The translations under genes and the position numbers were made by a program. Below the pieces are notes generated by a model that saw only the letters and a list, made by a program, of their open reading frames with translations, had not been told where the DNA came from and did no database searches. From Caldifarciminota bacterium (GTDB taxonomy: Bacteria > Hydrothermota > Tepidihabitantia > SM23-42), in the NCBI GenBank assembly GCA_023128195.1, contig JAGMEL010000131.1, forward strand, positions 1 to 14,902: 14,902 bases of DNA, read 5' to 3'. Of the stretch, positions 5,831 to 13,463 are shown piece after piece; positions within the stretch are counted from its first letter, which is position 1, and each line of letters opens with the position of its first letter.

Positions 5831-8804
5831 TTATCTCCCTCTCTTTCACCGTAATCCCATACAATTTGTAAACCAAATCATCAATTTCTTTATCCGTCTT
5901 TTCTATCTGCCGCTGAATTTGGTCTTTTCTACTCCCTTTGGCAGTTTGCATTTTTTTATTCAAATCAAACATCACTTCAGCCAATGCTACAAGTTTATCG
6001 TGAATTAGTTTTTGACTGTTATTATTTAAATTAATTTTTGGAAAACAGAACGGATTTATAAATTCGGGAGTCAATCTGTATGCATTTTCTCTTAACGCGG
6101 TGCTGGTATTACTAATAAAAAACCAAAAAAGTTTTGAATTTAAAATCGCTAAATAGAATAACTCATGTTGCCCTTTAACTTTATCGCTAAAAATAACACT
6201 GTGAATTGCGGGTCCATGGAAGAAAACTCCTTTTTCGTCGTAGCTAATTCTATTTTTGACTAGCATATCTGGTATCATAATTTTGGGGGTTTTGTACTCA
6301 TTTAGACTACGTGAGGCAGAATATTTATAATAATTCGCATTACTTAATGGTATTTTACGTTTTATTAAAGTATCTTTAACAGATTTTAAATACTCGTACG
6401 TCAAAGGATATTCTCTTTTTAAGTCTTCTAATGGTATTAGTTTATAACCTTTTTCATCATACCGGTAAGGGAATAATAGTATAACTCTGTCTTCAGGTTT
6501 TTTATATCTTTTAATATCTTTGCCATATAAGAAGGGTACTAGTAAATCTTTTTCTAACTTTATATTTTTGTTCAGTTGTTTTGAAAACAACAAATAATAC
6601 TTATTCTGTTCTTTAACCATGTTTAGCAAGAATACATTGTCATTTCCCGTTGAAGAACCTTTGAATATTTTATTCGTTATTTCAGAAAACTTATTTTTTT
6701 GAGAATAGATTTTACCTAATATTATTCTGGCTAAATCTGTACTGAAAACCCAAGTTTTTTCATTTAGAATTTCTATGTCCATTTCTTCGAATGTAACATT
6801 TTGCAAGTTTTCCATATTATCATTAAGATTAAATCTTTTGTATAAAATTTTATTATTTACATCATTTGTCAAAAAAAGTAAGCAAGTATAAGTTGTGGCA
6901 TTCTCAAATATCTGGTTAGTACTGAAGTCAATTACTTTAAATAATAATTTATTTTGATAAATATACTTTCTGATTCTCTCTCCCATTTCAGCCTGAAAGA
7001 ACTTATGGGGTACAATATAACCTAAAGATCCCCTTTTTCTTAGAAGATTAAACCCTGTATATATGAAAAGCAAATAGATATCATAACTTCCAACGATATA
7101 AGCTGAATATTTTTCATTAAAATATTTAACTTGCTTGGGGGCGAACTCGTTAAGTGTTTGAATTCTTACATACGGTGGATTTCCGATCACAACATCAAAA
7201 CCACCTTCTTCAACCATTATTTTTCTGAATGCATCTTTCCAGTTAAATGCTTTAACTTTGTACCAATCGTTCCCGAAGTATTTTTTGAGTTCTAAAGTTT
7301 CGCCTGAAATTAAAGAGTTGCCGCAGCGGATATTTTTGTCGAGCATTGGTAAAATTGAGCGACCCGGAATTATTCCAAATTCTCCTTCAAGCATTTTGAG
7401 CATAAGTGAAAGTTTTGTGACCTCTACTGCCTGTTCATCTATATCTACGCCAAAGATATGCTCTTGCAGAATTCGCGCCTTTTCTTCGATAGTAAGTAAT
7501 GGTTCTGCTATCTCATGTTCTAAATCCAGTTTTTCTTGTTCTTTTTTAAGTTTGGATTTCTTTTTCTTCTGAGAACGATAATAATTGAGCATTTCTTCGT
7601 ATACCCTGATAAGAAAACTTCCTGAACCGCATGCCGGATCCAATATCCGTAATTTTTTAATCTTTTTTGCAGATAATTCCTGTAATAATTTGCCAACAGT
7701 ATTTTTTACGATATAATCAACAATATATTCTGGTGTGTAATATACACCACCTGCTTTTCTTACATCGGGTTTTAATTCATATTTTACCTGATGGTCTGTT
7801 AATCTGATAGTATAACCAAGATACTGTTCATACATATTACCCAGAACTTCTAAAGGAATAACGTCAAATTGATAAGGATTATACGTATCCAGAATAATAT
7901 CTTTCATTACTTTAAAATCGATTGCCAAATTTGTTTCCCAGTCCTGGGGTCTGAAAAGATCACTGTCAAAGATAATGTTATAATGTTTGAATTCTTCCTT
8001 GAGAAAGACCATTGTATTCGTACCTACGGTTTCAGTCCTTTCTTCAAATAAGTCTCTTAAAGAACGTCTATGAATAAGTTTTCGATCTTCGCACGAACGC
8101 ATGAACATAATACGGTCTATTATTCTCTGGGTGATTTCTTTAAGATAGTCTGCATCCTTTTCTCTATCTTCAGCATGAAACTGCTGCGGATTGTTCTTAA
8201 AAATATCTTTTGCTAATTTTTCACGCCATTCTTTGAGGTCATCAAGAATTGCCTTATCAACCGGCAACCTATCCTTGGGTTTTTTAAGGAGTAATTTATC
8301 TAATTCACCATTGAGCACTGATTCTTTTGACAGAAGCCAGATTTTATCAAATTCGGAAAGGTACTCTTTCCAATCCAAATCGATTTTGAGACCTTTCAAA
8401 GGATTCCTTGTATCGGGTTTAATCGTGACATCAAAGAGTTTTAGACCTTCAAAATCTGTTAGTAAAACAAATGGTACACCTTTTCGGTTGTAACCATAAC
8501 CAACTGCTTGTTTAATGTGTTTATCAAGGTCAGCCCTGGGTGGTTTGACTTCTATGAATAATTTGATTTGTCCTTCAATTTTAAGACCATAATCAACCCT
8601 GCCACGAGAAACCTTTTCCTCAGGGCTTACCTCATCACGAATAGAAACATTCCATCCTAAAACATTGCGTAGTAAAGGTTGAATAAAAGCGGTTTTAGTA
8701 GCTTCTTCATTATAATCATTGATCCGACCAGATGATGTTTCTTTTTCAAACTTTTCTACTAATTTAGCTAAATTTTCTTTTGCCTCTGCCCTCGATAATA
8801 TCAT
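5814..8804 (-). CDS. Type IIG restriction-modification enzyme (Eco57I/TaqI-C type)
   Basis: This 996-residue single chain combines cleavage, N6-adenine methylation and target recognition. A PD-(D/E)XK-like nuclease lies at about 30-130, with D71 in RVDYG and E85-V-K87 in FIEVK. A helical connector spans about 150-340. The methyltransferase, about 350-600, has motif X GGVYYTPEYI (352-361), motif I DPACGSGSFL (389-398), GVDID (452-456) and the catalytic NPPY (542-545). A TaqI-like specificity region spans about 620-930, and helices end in KDQIQRQIEKTDKEIDDLVY. All key residues are present and the length is usual. The start ATG at 8804 has only a weak AGG upstream. A promoter is at 8823-8850. 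The last 17 bp overlap the membrane protein gene. Confidence 0.92.
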   Translation of the reverse strand: MILSRAEAKENLAKLVEKFEKETSSGRINDYNEEATKTAFIQPLLRNVLGWNVSIRDEVSPEEKVSRGRVDYGLKIEGQIKLFIEVKPPRADLDKHIKQAVGYGYNRKGVPFVLLTDFEGLKLFDVTIKPDTRNPLKGLKIDLDWKEYLSEFDKIWLLSKESVLNGELDKLLLKKPKDRLPVDKAILDDLKEWREKLAKDIFKNNPQQFHAEDREKDADYLKEITQRIIDRIMFMRSCEDRKLIHRRSLRDLFEERTETVGTNTMVFLKEEFKHYNIIFDSDLFRPQDWETNLAIDFKVMKDIILDTYNPYQFDVIPLEVLGNMYEQYLGYTIRLTDHQVKYELKPDVRKAGGVYYTPEYIVDYIVKNTVGKLLQELSAKKIKKLRILDPACGSGSFLIRVYEEMLNYYRSQKKKKSKLKKEQEKLDLEHEIAEPLLTIEEKARILQEHIFGVDIDEQAVEVTKLSLMLKMLEGEFGIIPGRSILPMLDKNIRCGNSLISGETLELKKYFGNDWYKVKAFNWKDAFRKIMVEEGGFDVVIGNPPYVRIQTLNEFAPKQVKYFNEKYSAYIVGSYDIYLLFIYTGFNLLRKRGSLGYIVPHKFFQAEMGERIRKYIYQNKLLFKVIDFSTNQIFENATTYTCLLFLTNDVNNKILYKRFNLNDNMENLQNVTFEEMDIEILNEKTWVFSTDLARIILGKIYSQKNKFSEITNKIFKGSSTGNDNVFLLNMVKEQNKYYLLFSKQLNKNIKLEKDLLVPFLYGKDIKRYKKPEDRVILLFPYRYDEKGYKLIPLEDLKREYPLTYEYLKSVKDTLIKRKIPLSNANYYKYSASRSLNEYKTPKIMIPDMLVKNRISYDEKGVFFHGPAIHSVIFSDKVKGQHELFYLAILNSKLFWFFISNTSTALRENAYRLTPEFINPFCFPKINLNNNSQKLIHDKLVALAEVMFDLNKKMQTAKGSRKDQIQRQIEKTDKEIDDLVYKLYGITVKEREIIEGKV

Positions 8805-8822
8805 TTACATTAACCTGATTAA

Positions 8823-8850
8823 ATTCTATATAATGTAGAACAAAAGTCAA
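8823..8850 (-). promoter_or_regulatory. Promoter for the type IIG enzyme gene
   Basis: On the minus strand TTGACT (8850-8845) and TAGAAT (8828-8823) are 16 bp apart. The predicted start, near 8816, leaves a very short leader of about 12 nt. Confidence 0.65.
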
Positions 8851-8873
8851 GGCAAAATTGTAATTGTTCAAAA

Positions 8874-8910
8874 CTTAGTGGACTAAGGGCAAAGTGGGGT
8901 CAAATTTTGA
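8874..8910 (+). repeat. GGGGTCAAAT repeat, diverged copy
   Basis: CTTAGT (8874-8879) and ACTAAG (8882-8887) form a small palindrome, followed by GGGCAAAGTGGGGTCAAATT. It shares GTGGACTAAG and GGGGTCAAAT with 3637-3695 on the minus strand, but lacks the CTCGAAACTTGACA part of copies 1 and 2. Confidence 0.55.
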
Positions 8911-9010
8911 ATTTTGAATGGCAAATGACATCACTAATCAAAAAATAGCTTTCTTTGTTTCTTAAGAAAGTGAGAAAATATATATATGAAAAAATTGTAG
9001 CGGTTTTTAA

Positions 9011-9038
9011 TTGACAATACAGTTTACAACTTTATGTT
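9011..9038 (+). promoter_or_regulatory. Possible second upstream promoter
   Basis: TTGACA at 9011-9016 is followed, after 16 bp, by TATGTT at 9033-9038. The -10 box matches consensus at four of six positions. It would add a leader of about 170 nt to the TPR gene. The rest of 8930-9116 shows only a 12-bp palindrome, TTTCTTAAGAAA (8958-8969), and AT-rich sequence. Confidence 0.35.
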
Positions 9039-9116
9039 TTGTAGAATGTTTAGATCTACCACCTTACTACACCAAATAGGTTATACTGAAATTAAGTCTT
9101 GGTGATCAAAAAGGTG

Positions 9117-9144
9117 TTGACATGGTGGCATAAGTAATTATAAT
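9117..9144 (+). promoter_or_regulatory. Consensus sigma70 promoter for the TPR gene
   Basis: TTGACA (9117-9122) and TATAAT (9139-9144) both match consensus fully, with 16 bp between. The leader (about 9151-9215) carries a small stem, ATCGGGA (9183-9189) with TCCCTGAT (9195-9202, one bulge), just before AAGGAGG at 9203-9209. Confidence 0.8.
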
Positions 9145-9215
9145 GGCTGCATTAAGGGTAGATTTAATGAAATTCTATAGAAATCGGGACACTATCCCTG
9201 ATAAGGAGGTTCAAA

Positions 9216-10022
9216 ATGGCTGAAACTTTCTTCAAAAAAATACGTGCGCGTAAGCTAACTTACGACTTTTGTAAATTCTTATTAATACTACTCAGCGTTA
9301 TTATAGTGGATTGTCAAAACAAGGCTGAAAATCATTATAAAAAAGGCGAGGAGTATTTGCATTCCGAAAGATATGATGATGCTTTAAAGGAATTTGAAGA
9401 AGCAGTGAAGCAAAATCCAAAATATCTGAAGGCATTTTATTTACTTGGCTGGACACATTATATGATGGGCAATAATGATGAGGCTTTGAATAACTTTAAG
9501 AAATGCGTAAGTCTTGACTCTGAAGACTACAGAGGTTATAAGGGGAGTGCAAGTATTTTCTTAAGGCAAGGTAACTATGACCTCGCAATCGAGAATTATA
9601 AAAAAGCAGTTTCGTTAAACCCTGAAATCGCTGCACTATATGAAAATATTGCATGGGTTTATGTAGCACTTGAAGATTACAATCAAGCTATAGAAAGCGC
9701 CAAAAAGGCGATTGAATTACAACCAAACGAGGGCGAAAATTACTTTATATTAGGGAAAGCATATCTATTAAAAAGGGAATATGAAAACGCGCGTGTTTAT
9801 TTTGAAAAAGGACTTTTACTTGGATTCAAAGGGAAGAAATTTAAACATTATATACTAGCTGATTTATCAATCGTATATGCGATAACAGGCAATAAAGAAG
9901 CAGCTCTTGGCAAAATTAGTGAAGCTATACAACTAGCTCCTGAAATACATGAATACGCAAAAATTTATTATGCTATTAAATCAAAGGCATCCGTTGAGAC
10001 AATGAGAAGTATTATTTGGTAA
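9216..10022 (+). CDS. Membrane-anchored or exported TPR-repeat protein
   Basis: This 268-residue protein has a basic N-terminus and a hydrophobic segment (FLLILLSVIIV, about 21-31) ending at Cys33. The context IVDC is not a good lipobox because of Asp at -1, so lipidation is uncertain. About five to six TPR units follow, each near 34 residues: about 36-69 (AENHYKKGEEYLHSERYDDA), 70-103 (FYLLGWTHYMMGNNDEALNN), 104-137, 138-171 (LYENIAWVYVALEDYNQAIE), 172-205, and a weaker one to about 243. TPRs are protein-binding scaffolds; the partner is unknown. The ATG is set by AAGGAGG 6 bp upstream and a consensus promoter at 9117-9144. Confidence 0.85.
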   Translation: MAETFFKKIRARKLTYDFCKFLLILLSVIIVDCQNKAENHYKKGEEYLHSERYDDALKEFEEAVKQNPKYLKAFYLLGWTHYMMGNNDEALNNFKKCVSLDSEDYRGYKGSASIFLRQGNYDLAIENYKKAVSLNPEIAALYENIAWVYVALEDYNQAIESAKKAIELQPNEGENYFILGKAYLLKREYENARVYFEKGLLLGFKGKKFKHYILADLSIVYAITGNKEAALGKISEAIQLAPEIHEYAKIYYAIKSKASVETMRSIIW

Positions 10023-10155
10023 TTTTTTGATTTAGACTGAGGAGATCAAAGAGATTACAAACTCAAGCATTAGCCATTCAGAGAAATTATATACACTATG
10101 GTGGAAAATCCTCAAAGGCAATCTGTGTACAAAATGCCCCAACGAAGGAAATCTT

Positions 10156-10803
10156 ATGAAAGACAAGCCGGATAAGAAAATTATCTGGCCTTCCCCTTTC
10201 TTCGTAGGTGATGAGTATAAACCTGGAAAGGGAGTTCTTTTTATCGCCCAGAATCCAGGTTGGCCACACTACAGAATAAAAATGGATGGCGACCGTTATG
10301 AAGAACTAGATGATGCTGATTATATTGAAATATATAGAAACCTAGAGCGAAAGTACGACAACAATTGTAAAATGCTGCGTAAAGATTTTATATTTATAAT
10401 GCAATGCTTTACATGGGAACTCCGGGTAGATAATGTGTGGCGAGGTATAATAAAAAGTGGGGTTGAGGTAAAGTTAAAGGATATTGCTTTTACAAATTTA
10501 GTAAAATGTCCAACTCAAGATGACAAATCCATAGACAGAATGATTGAATCATGTGTCAATTCCTGTTTGATAGAGGAGATTAAAATTTTAAAGCCTGCTT
10601 TTATAGTTTTTGTAGGGACAAAATTAGTGGACGAAAATAACGACATATACACAAGTTTTAGACACATTGATGCTTTTCGCAAGATTATTAAAAATTGCCA
10701 AAAGGAAAGATTATATCATACCTCTAGAGGTAGATGGTGGAAAGAGAACTTAATGAGTGAAAAAGGTAAAAAAGTTTCTACAATTATCCGTCGATTATCT
10801 TGA
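10156..10803 (+). CDS. Uracil-DNA-glycosylase-like superfamily protein
   Basis: Of 215 residues, the telling motifs are VLFIAQNPG (27-35, the place of the first glycosylase loop), TNLVKCPT (113-120), C133 and C137 before LIEEIKILKPAFIVFVG (138-154), and LYHTSRG (186-192) near the end, where the second DNA-contacting loop lies. The NLVKC / C...L..EI..LKP..IV..G pattern resembles family 4 enzymes, which hold a 4Fe-4S cluster with four Cys. Here the N-terminal CxxC pair is absent, so an intact cluster is unlikely. The substrate is unknown; base-excision repair or defence against modified phage DNA are both possible. GAAGGA precedes the ATG. Its TGA overlaps the TTG start of the next frame. Confidence 0.7.
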   Translation: MKDKPDKKIIWPSPFFVGDEYKPGKGVLFIAQNPGWPHYRIKMDGDRYEELDDADYIEIYRNLERKYDNNCKMLRKDFIFIMQCFTWELRVDNVWRGIIKSGVEVKLKDIAFTNLVKCPTQDDKSIDRMIESCVNSCLIEEIKILKPAFIVFVGTKLVDENNDIYTSFRHIDAFRKIIKNCQKERLYHTSRGRWWKENLMSEKGKKVSTIIRRLS

Positions 10804-11159
10804 TATGCATTATGTTAATATGCACAATGTATGCAACGGAACGAGAGGAACAAGCAAGACTTGCTGAGTTACCTATATATAATGCTGAAACTGAACGAGT
10901 GTTGTGGGATAATACTCGGTGTGATATGCTCTTTGTATATAAGGATGATAGTGTAGCGTGTGAAGTTGATTGGGCGAAGAAATGGGCTGAAGGCATTGGC
11001 CAGGCTTTGTATTATGGTGAAGTTACAAACTTGAAGCCTGCAGTATTGCTTTTAGTTAAGGATATGGATGAAGACATGAAATATATTTATAGATGTTAGA
11101 CGATATGTAAAAAGTATGATATATTGCTATTTATAGAACAAGCGGAAGAAGAGAAATAA
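10800..11159 (+). pseudogene. Small PD-(D/E)XK-like nuclease with in-frame TAG
   Basis: The frame from the TTG at 10800, overlapping the previous stop, begins with a hydrophobic stretch (ICIMLICTMYA), possibly a signal. The core is TRCDMLFVYKDD, then ACEVDWAKKWAEGIGQALYY, then KPAVLLLVKD: D42 and E55-V-D57 sit as in a family of short exported or phage-linked PD-(D/E)XK-like proteins (R.D.L...AIEVD[FW]A.KWAE.IGQ.L.Y). A TAG at 11097-11099 ends the 99-residue product, but the same frame goes on as TICKKYDILLFIEQAEEEK to a TAA at 11157-11159, matching where relatives finish their last helix and strand. So it is either a point nonsense mutation or a readthrough site. No Shine-Dalgarno sequence is seen; coupling to the upstream gene is likely. 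Confidence 0.65.
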
Positions 11160-11201
11160 TATCAGTCCAAATAATAGTATTGTAGAGGGAAAGGAAGAAA
11201 G

Positions 11202-11990
11202 ATGAGAGTAGGATATAAAGGTTTATGTTATTATATCACTGTAGCTACTTTTCTATCATTAAGCATTCTCAGCTGTGAAGGCGGTTCCAATCAATATTCT
11301 TCAGCAGAGAAAACTTGGTGCAGGCTTATAAAAGCCGCCAAAGAAAATGATATGGAAGAATATGAAAAATGTATGGATTTTGTTTCATGGGTTCAGTCTT
11401 ATGGTTATACGACAGAAGAAATTGAGTCGTTTGAAAGGTTGAAAGAAATGATGAATGAATCTCAATATGCTGACTTTATTAAAGCAGAAAAGCGAGCTAT
11501 GCAGTTTATGACAGAACACACCTGGGTGGTTATTTCTGAAAAGGAAGAGGGTTTGAGTACAAGAATTTTGGAAGTGGCTGCGAATGGAGATGTGAGTAGT
11601 ACGATGAAGTGGTACTTTTCAAAACGAGATAAAGGATGGTTTCTAAACTTCCCATTAACTGATATGAATTTCATAAAAGAACACATTGAAGGTTGGAAAG
11701 ATTTGATTGAGAGTAGTCTCTTAGAGCATTTTGGATTCTTTGTAGATGTTGAAATCTTGAAAGAAGATTCAGAATACATAATTGAGATCGCATCGTCAAC
11801 GAAGATATCCAGAGAATATCTTTTCAAGAGTCTCTGTTGCTTAACTGTTGCTAGACTAACAACGAAAAGTGTCTCTTCAAGTGTTAGGGGCTTGGTCATA
11901 AAATTCAATGGGCAGAAATGGTGGCTACCTCGAAACCATTTTGGGGAAAATGCTGATAATATGATCACAAAACTTAAGGAATTAAGGTGA
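11202..11990 (+). CDS. Lipoprotein of unknown function
   Basis: The 262-residue protein has a signal peptide (YYITVATFLSLSILS) and lipobox ILSC with Cys25, so it is probably lipid-anchored. The mature part is mixed alpha/beta, beginning with a helical SSAEKTWCRLIKAAKENDME segment. Residues about 105-155 (TWVVISEKEEG ... WYFSKRDKGWFLNFP) resemble the DUF4878/SnoaL-like pattern of small lipoproteins with a modified, charged substrate face, a loose resemblance only. A second region, about 175-262, ends GLVIKFNGQKWWLP. The ribosome site is GGAAGAAAG before the ATG. No promoter is obvious in 11100-11200, so it may be read from upstream. Confidence 0.75.
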   Translation: MRVGYKGLCYYITVATFLSLSILSCEGGSNQYSSAEKTWCRLIKAAKENDMEEYEKCMDFVSWVQSYGYTTEEIESFERLKEMMNESQYADFIKAEKRAMQFMTEHTWVVISEKEEGLSTRILEVAANGDVSSTMKWYFSKRDKGWFLNFPLTDMNFIKEHIEGWKDLIESSLLEHFGFFVDVEILKEDSEYIIEIASSTKISREYLFKSLCCLTVARLTTKSVSSSVRGLVIKFNGQKWWLPRNHFGENADNMITKLKELR

Positions 11991-12057
11991 TGATGTTGGT
12001 TTTCTTTTTCAGCAGATATCAGACAAAATAAGTGATTAAGAGAAATTGGAGGATGTT

Positions 12058-12501
12058 ATGGAAGATACATTGATGCCACTTTTTTATTTAATAGCTATTT
12101 ATGTTGGCTTTTGTGCAGCAGTTGGTACTTTATGGCAGAGCAAAGGTCGTGGTTTTGCAGGTGGGTTTATTTTGTCTATCTTACTGAGTCCAGTAATAGG
12201 ATTAATAATAGGGCTAATTGTGACGTCTGATGAAGCAAAATTGGATGAACAGAAACTGATGCAGGGCACAATGAAAAAATGCCCTTATTGTGCAGAGACG
12301 GTAAAGCGTGAAGCAATAGTCTGTAGATATTGTGGTAAAGATTTGCCAAAAGAGAAGAGATCTTTAGTGATAGTCAGTCGCAGTGGCAAATTTTTTCATT
12401 GTCCATTCTGTAATCAAGGTTTGAAGTCGGCGTTGGTAGTAGAATGCACGAAGTGCCATAAGAAGTTATTTGTAGACAGCGAAGAAAAGGAAACAAAATA
12501 A
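12058..12501 (+). CDS. Membrane-anchored double zinc-ribbon protein
   Basis: I set the start at the ATG at 12058 because GGAGG (12048-12052) lies 5 bp upstream; the frame is open back to 12046. The 147-residue product has two N-terminal hydrophobic segments (LFYLIAIYVGFCAAVGTLW and GFILSILLSPVIGLIIGLIV), then two zinc ribbons: CPYC/CRYC (C75, C78, C89, C92) and CPFC/CTKC (C115, C118, C130, C133). Each ribbon should bind one zinc. The function is unknown; such domains usually mediate protein or nucleic-acid contacts. It is followed after 27 bp by another small membrane gene in the same direction. Confidence 0.8.
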   Translation: MEDTLMPLFYLIAIYVGFCAAVGTLWQSKGRGFAGGFILSILLSPVIGLIIGLIVTSDEAKLDEQKLMQGTMKKCPYCAETVKREAIVCRYCGKDLPKEKRSLVIVSRSGKFFHCPFCNQGLKSALVVECTKCHKKLFVDSEEKETK

Positions 12502-12515
12502 GCAAATTTGTCCAA
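12493..12515 (+). repeat. Gene-end linker repeat, copy 1
   Basis: This 23-nt sequence (ACAAAATAAGCAAATTTGTC...) includes the zinc-ribbon gene's stop codon and recurs at 13069-13091 with one mismatch. A shorter start (ACAAAATAAG) is at 12023-12032. All three lie between consecutive genes. Confidence 0.65.
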
Positions 12516-12528
12516 GAAAGGAGGATAT

Positions 12529-13068
12529 ATGAGTAAAGTAGCAAAATCGTTAATGATACTGCTGATAATTAGCGCAGTACTGAATGTTGTATTATTAATA
12601 TCAGTAGTTCGTTTGAAATCCACAAGTGCGGAGGAGACATCGGCAGATAAAATCATCGAAGACAATTATGATTATACCAAAAGTAGTCAACCCAAAAATG
12701 TTTCACAAACAAAGAAGATGATAAAGGACCAAAGACCAACATTCAAGATGTTGAATGCAATGCCATCAGACTACTTGGAAAAAAAATTAACATTATATGG
12801 GTTTGCGAAGATAACATCTTACTATAATTGGGGATACGATGATGCCAACATCTCTCATTACTCAGTAAACCTTGCCGACGATGATTATACGTATATCCAC
12901 ATCTACTTTCCAAAAACAAAAAAGAATAAGAAGTTGTTTGAATTACTCGGCCAGGCGGGTTCTGATAATATTGCTTTAAAAGTGGAGGCGATAGAATTAA
13001 GGTCAAGATATGAATCTCATTGCTCAAGTTATCTTGGAGAAGGACTTAACTGGGAAGTTATGAAATAG
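12529..13068 (+). CDS. Single-pass membrane protein of unknown function
   Basis: The ATG at 12529 is chosen because AAGGAGG (12518-12524) stands 4 bp upstream; an upstream TTG at 12508 is not needed. The 179-residue product has an N-terminal anchor (LMILLIISAVLNVVLLISVV), a Ser/Thr-rich polar linker to about residue 65, then a domain of about 110 residues (SDYLEKKLTLYGFAKITSYY ... YTYIHIYFPKTKKNKKLFEL) with beta-rich aromatic content. I do not recognise the family. The extracytoplasmic side is likely for the domain, by inference from the anchor. Confidence 0.75.
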   Translation: MSKVAKSLMILLIISAVLNVVLLISVVRLKSTSAEETSADKIIEDNYDYTKSSQPKNVSQTKKMIKDQRPTFKMLNAMPSDYLEKKLTLYGFAKITSYYNWGYDDANISHYSVNLADDDYTYIHIYFPKTKKNKKLFELLGQAGSDNIALKVEAIELRSRYESHCSSYLGEGLNWEVMK

Positions 13069-13091
13069 ACAAAATAAGCACATTTGTCCAA
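13069..13091 (+). repeat. Gene-end linker repeat, copy 2
   Basis: It is identical to 12493-12515 at 22 of 23 positions and starts right after a TAG. The core ATTTGTCCAA (13082-13091) also occurs in the repeat at 14758-14767, so these linkers may derive from the GGGGTCA family. Confidence 0.65.
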
Positions 13092-13105
13092 TAACAAAGG
13101 TGATA

Positions 13106-13282
13106 ATGGGCGATATTTGGCTATATAACACGGGTTTAAGGCCGTTAAATTGGACATTAATAAGATATTGGGGAAGTGGTGGGAATTGGGGTCAAATCAA
13201 TTCTGGTTACTCTGGTTTGTTTGGTTTCTTTAGTTTATTTGGTTTGTTGGGAGAATTGGGGTCACAAGACAAGTGTGGTTAA
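13106..13282 (+). pseudogene. Doubtful ORF running into repeats
   Basis: From the ATG at 13106 the frame reads MGDIWLYNTGLRPLNWTLIR, then becomes glycine- and phenylalanine-rich low-complexity sequence produced by the 9-bp tandem repeat. A weak GGTG lies 4 bp before the ATG. It could be the first 20-odd codons of a gene truncated by repeats; it is unlikely to encode a working protein. Confidence 0.3.
13202..13246 (+). repeat. 9-bp tandem repeat, five units
   Basis: The units are TCTGGTTAC, TCTGGTTTG, TTTGGTTTC, TTTAGTTTA and TTTGGTTTG. They are flanked on both sides by GAATTGGGGTCA (13183-13194 and 13253-13264), an almost exact direct repeat carrying the GGGGTCA word. Confidence 0.7.
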
Positions 13283-13310
13283 ATCTCGAAACTTGACAAA
13301 TGCTACAAAA
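13281..13310 (+). repeat. GGGGTCAAATCT repeat, copy 4 (lacking GGGGTC)
   Basis: Positions 13281-13305 are identical to 3327-3351. The leading GGGGTC is replaced by GTGGTT. Positions 13295-13310 recur inverted at 14748-14763, on the other side of the amidase gene. Confidence 0.75.
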
Positions 13311-13389
13311 AAATAACGGACATCGCCTATGATAAAATTTCCTCGATAAACTGGAGACCTATTGCAGCGGTAAATAGGAGCCAATCTCC

Positions 13390-13417
13390 TTGACATTTGT
13401 ATCACTCTGTCTATAAT
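13390..13417 (+). promoter_or_regulatory. Consensus promoter for the amidase gene
   Basis: TTGACA (13390-13395) and TATAAT (13412-13417), 16 bp apart, both match consensus. The predicted start near 13424 gives a 40-nt leader with AGGAGG at 13452-13457. Confidence 0.8.
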
Positions 13418-13463
13418 TCCGAAGTCATTATCGAAAAAAGAGTTCTACAATAGGAGGTAAACT

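Noticed and set aside
7258..7572. 104-codon serine-rich plus-strand frame, with similar ones at 7869-8051 and 8191-8493
   Set aside because: All lie opposite the intact type IIG enzyme gene and show only complement-derived composition.
8949..8970. AT-rich stem CTTTCTT/AAGAAAG as a terminator
   Set aside because: It lies between divergent promoters with no gene ending into it and has no T tract.
10784..10996. 70-codon minus-strand frame
   Set aside because: It is antisense to the nuclease-like gene, whose motifs fix the coding strand.
11462..11968. 168-codon minus-strand frame
   Set aside because: It is opposite a lipoprotein gene with signal peptide and ribosome site; no motif in the reverse frame.
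12414..13027. Minus-strand frames of 83 and 94 codons
   Set aside because: They are opposite the zinc-ribbon and single-pass membrane genes, which have clear starts and structure.
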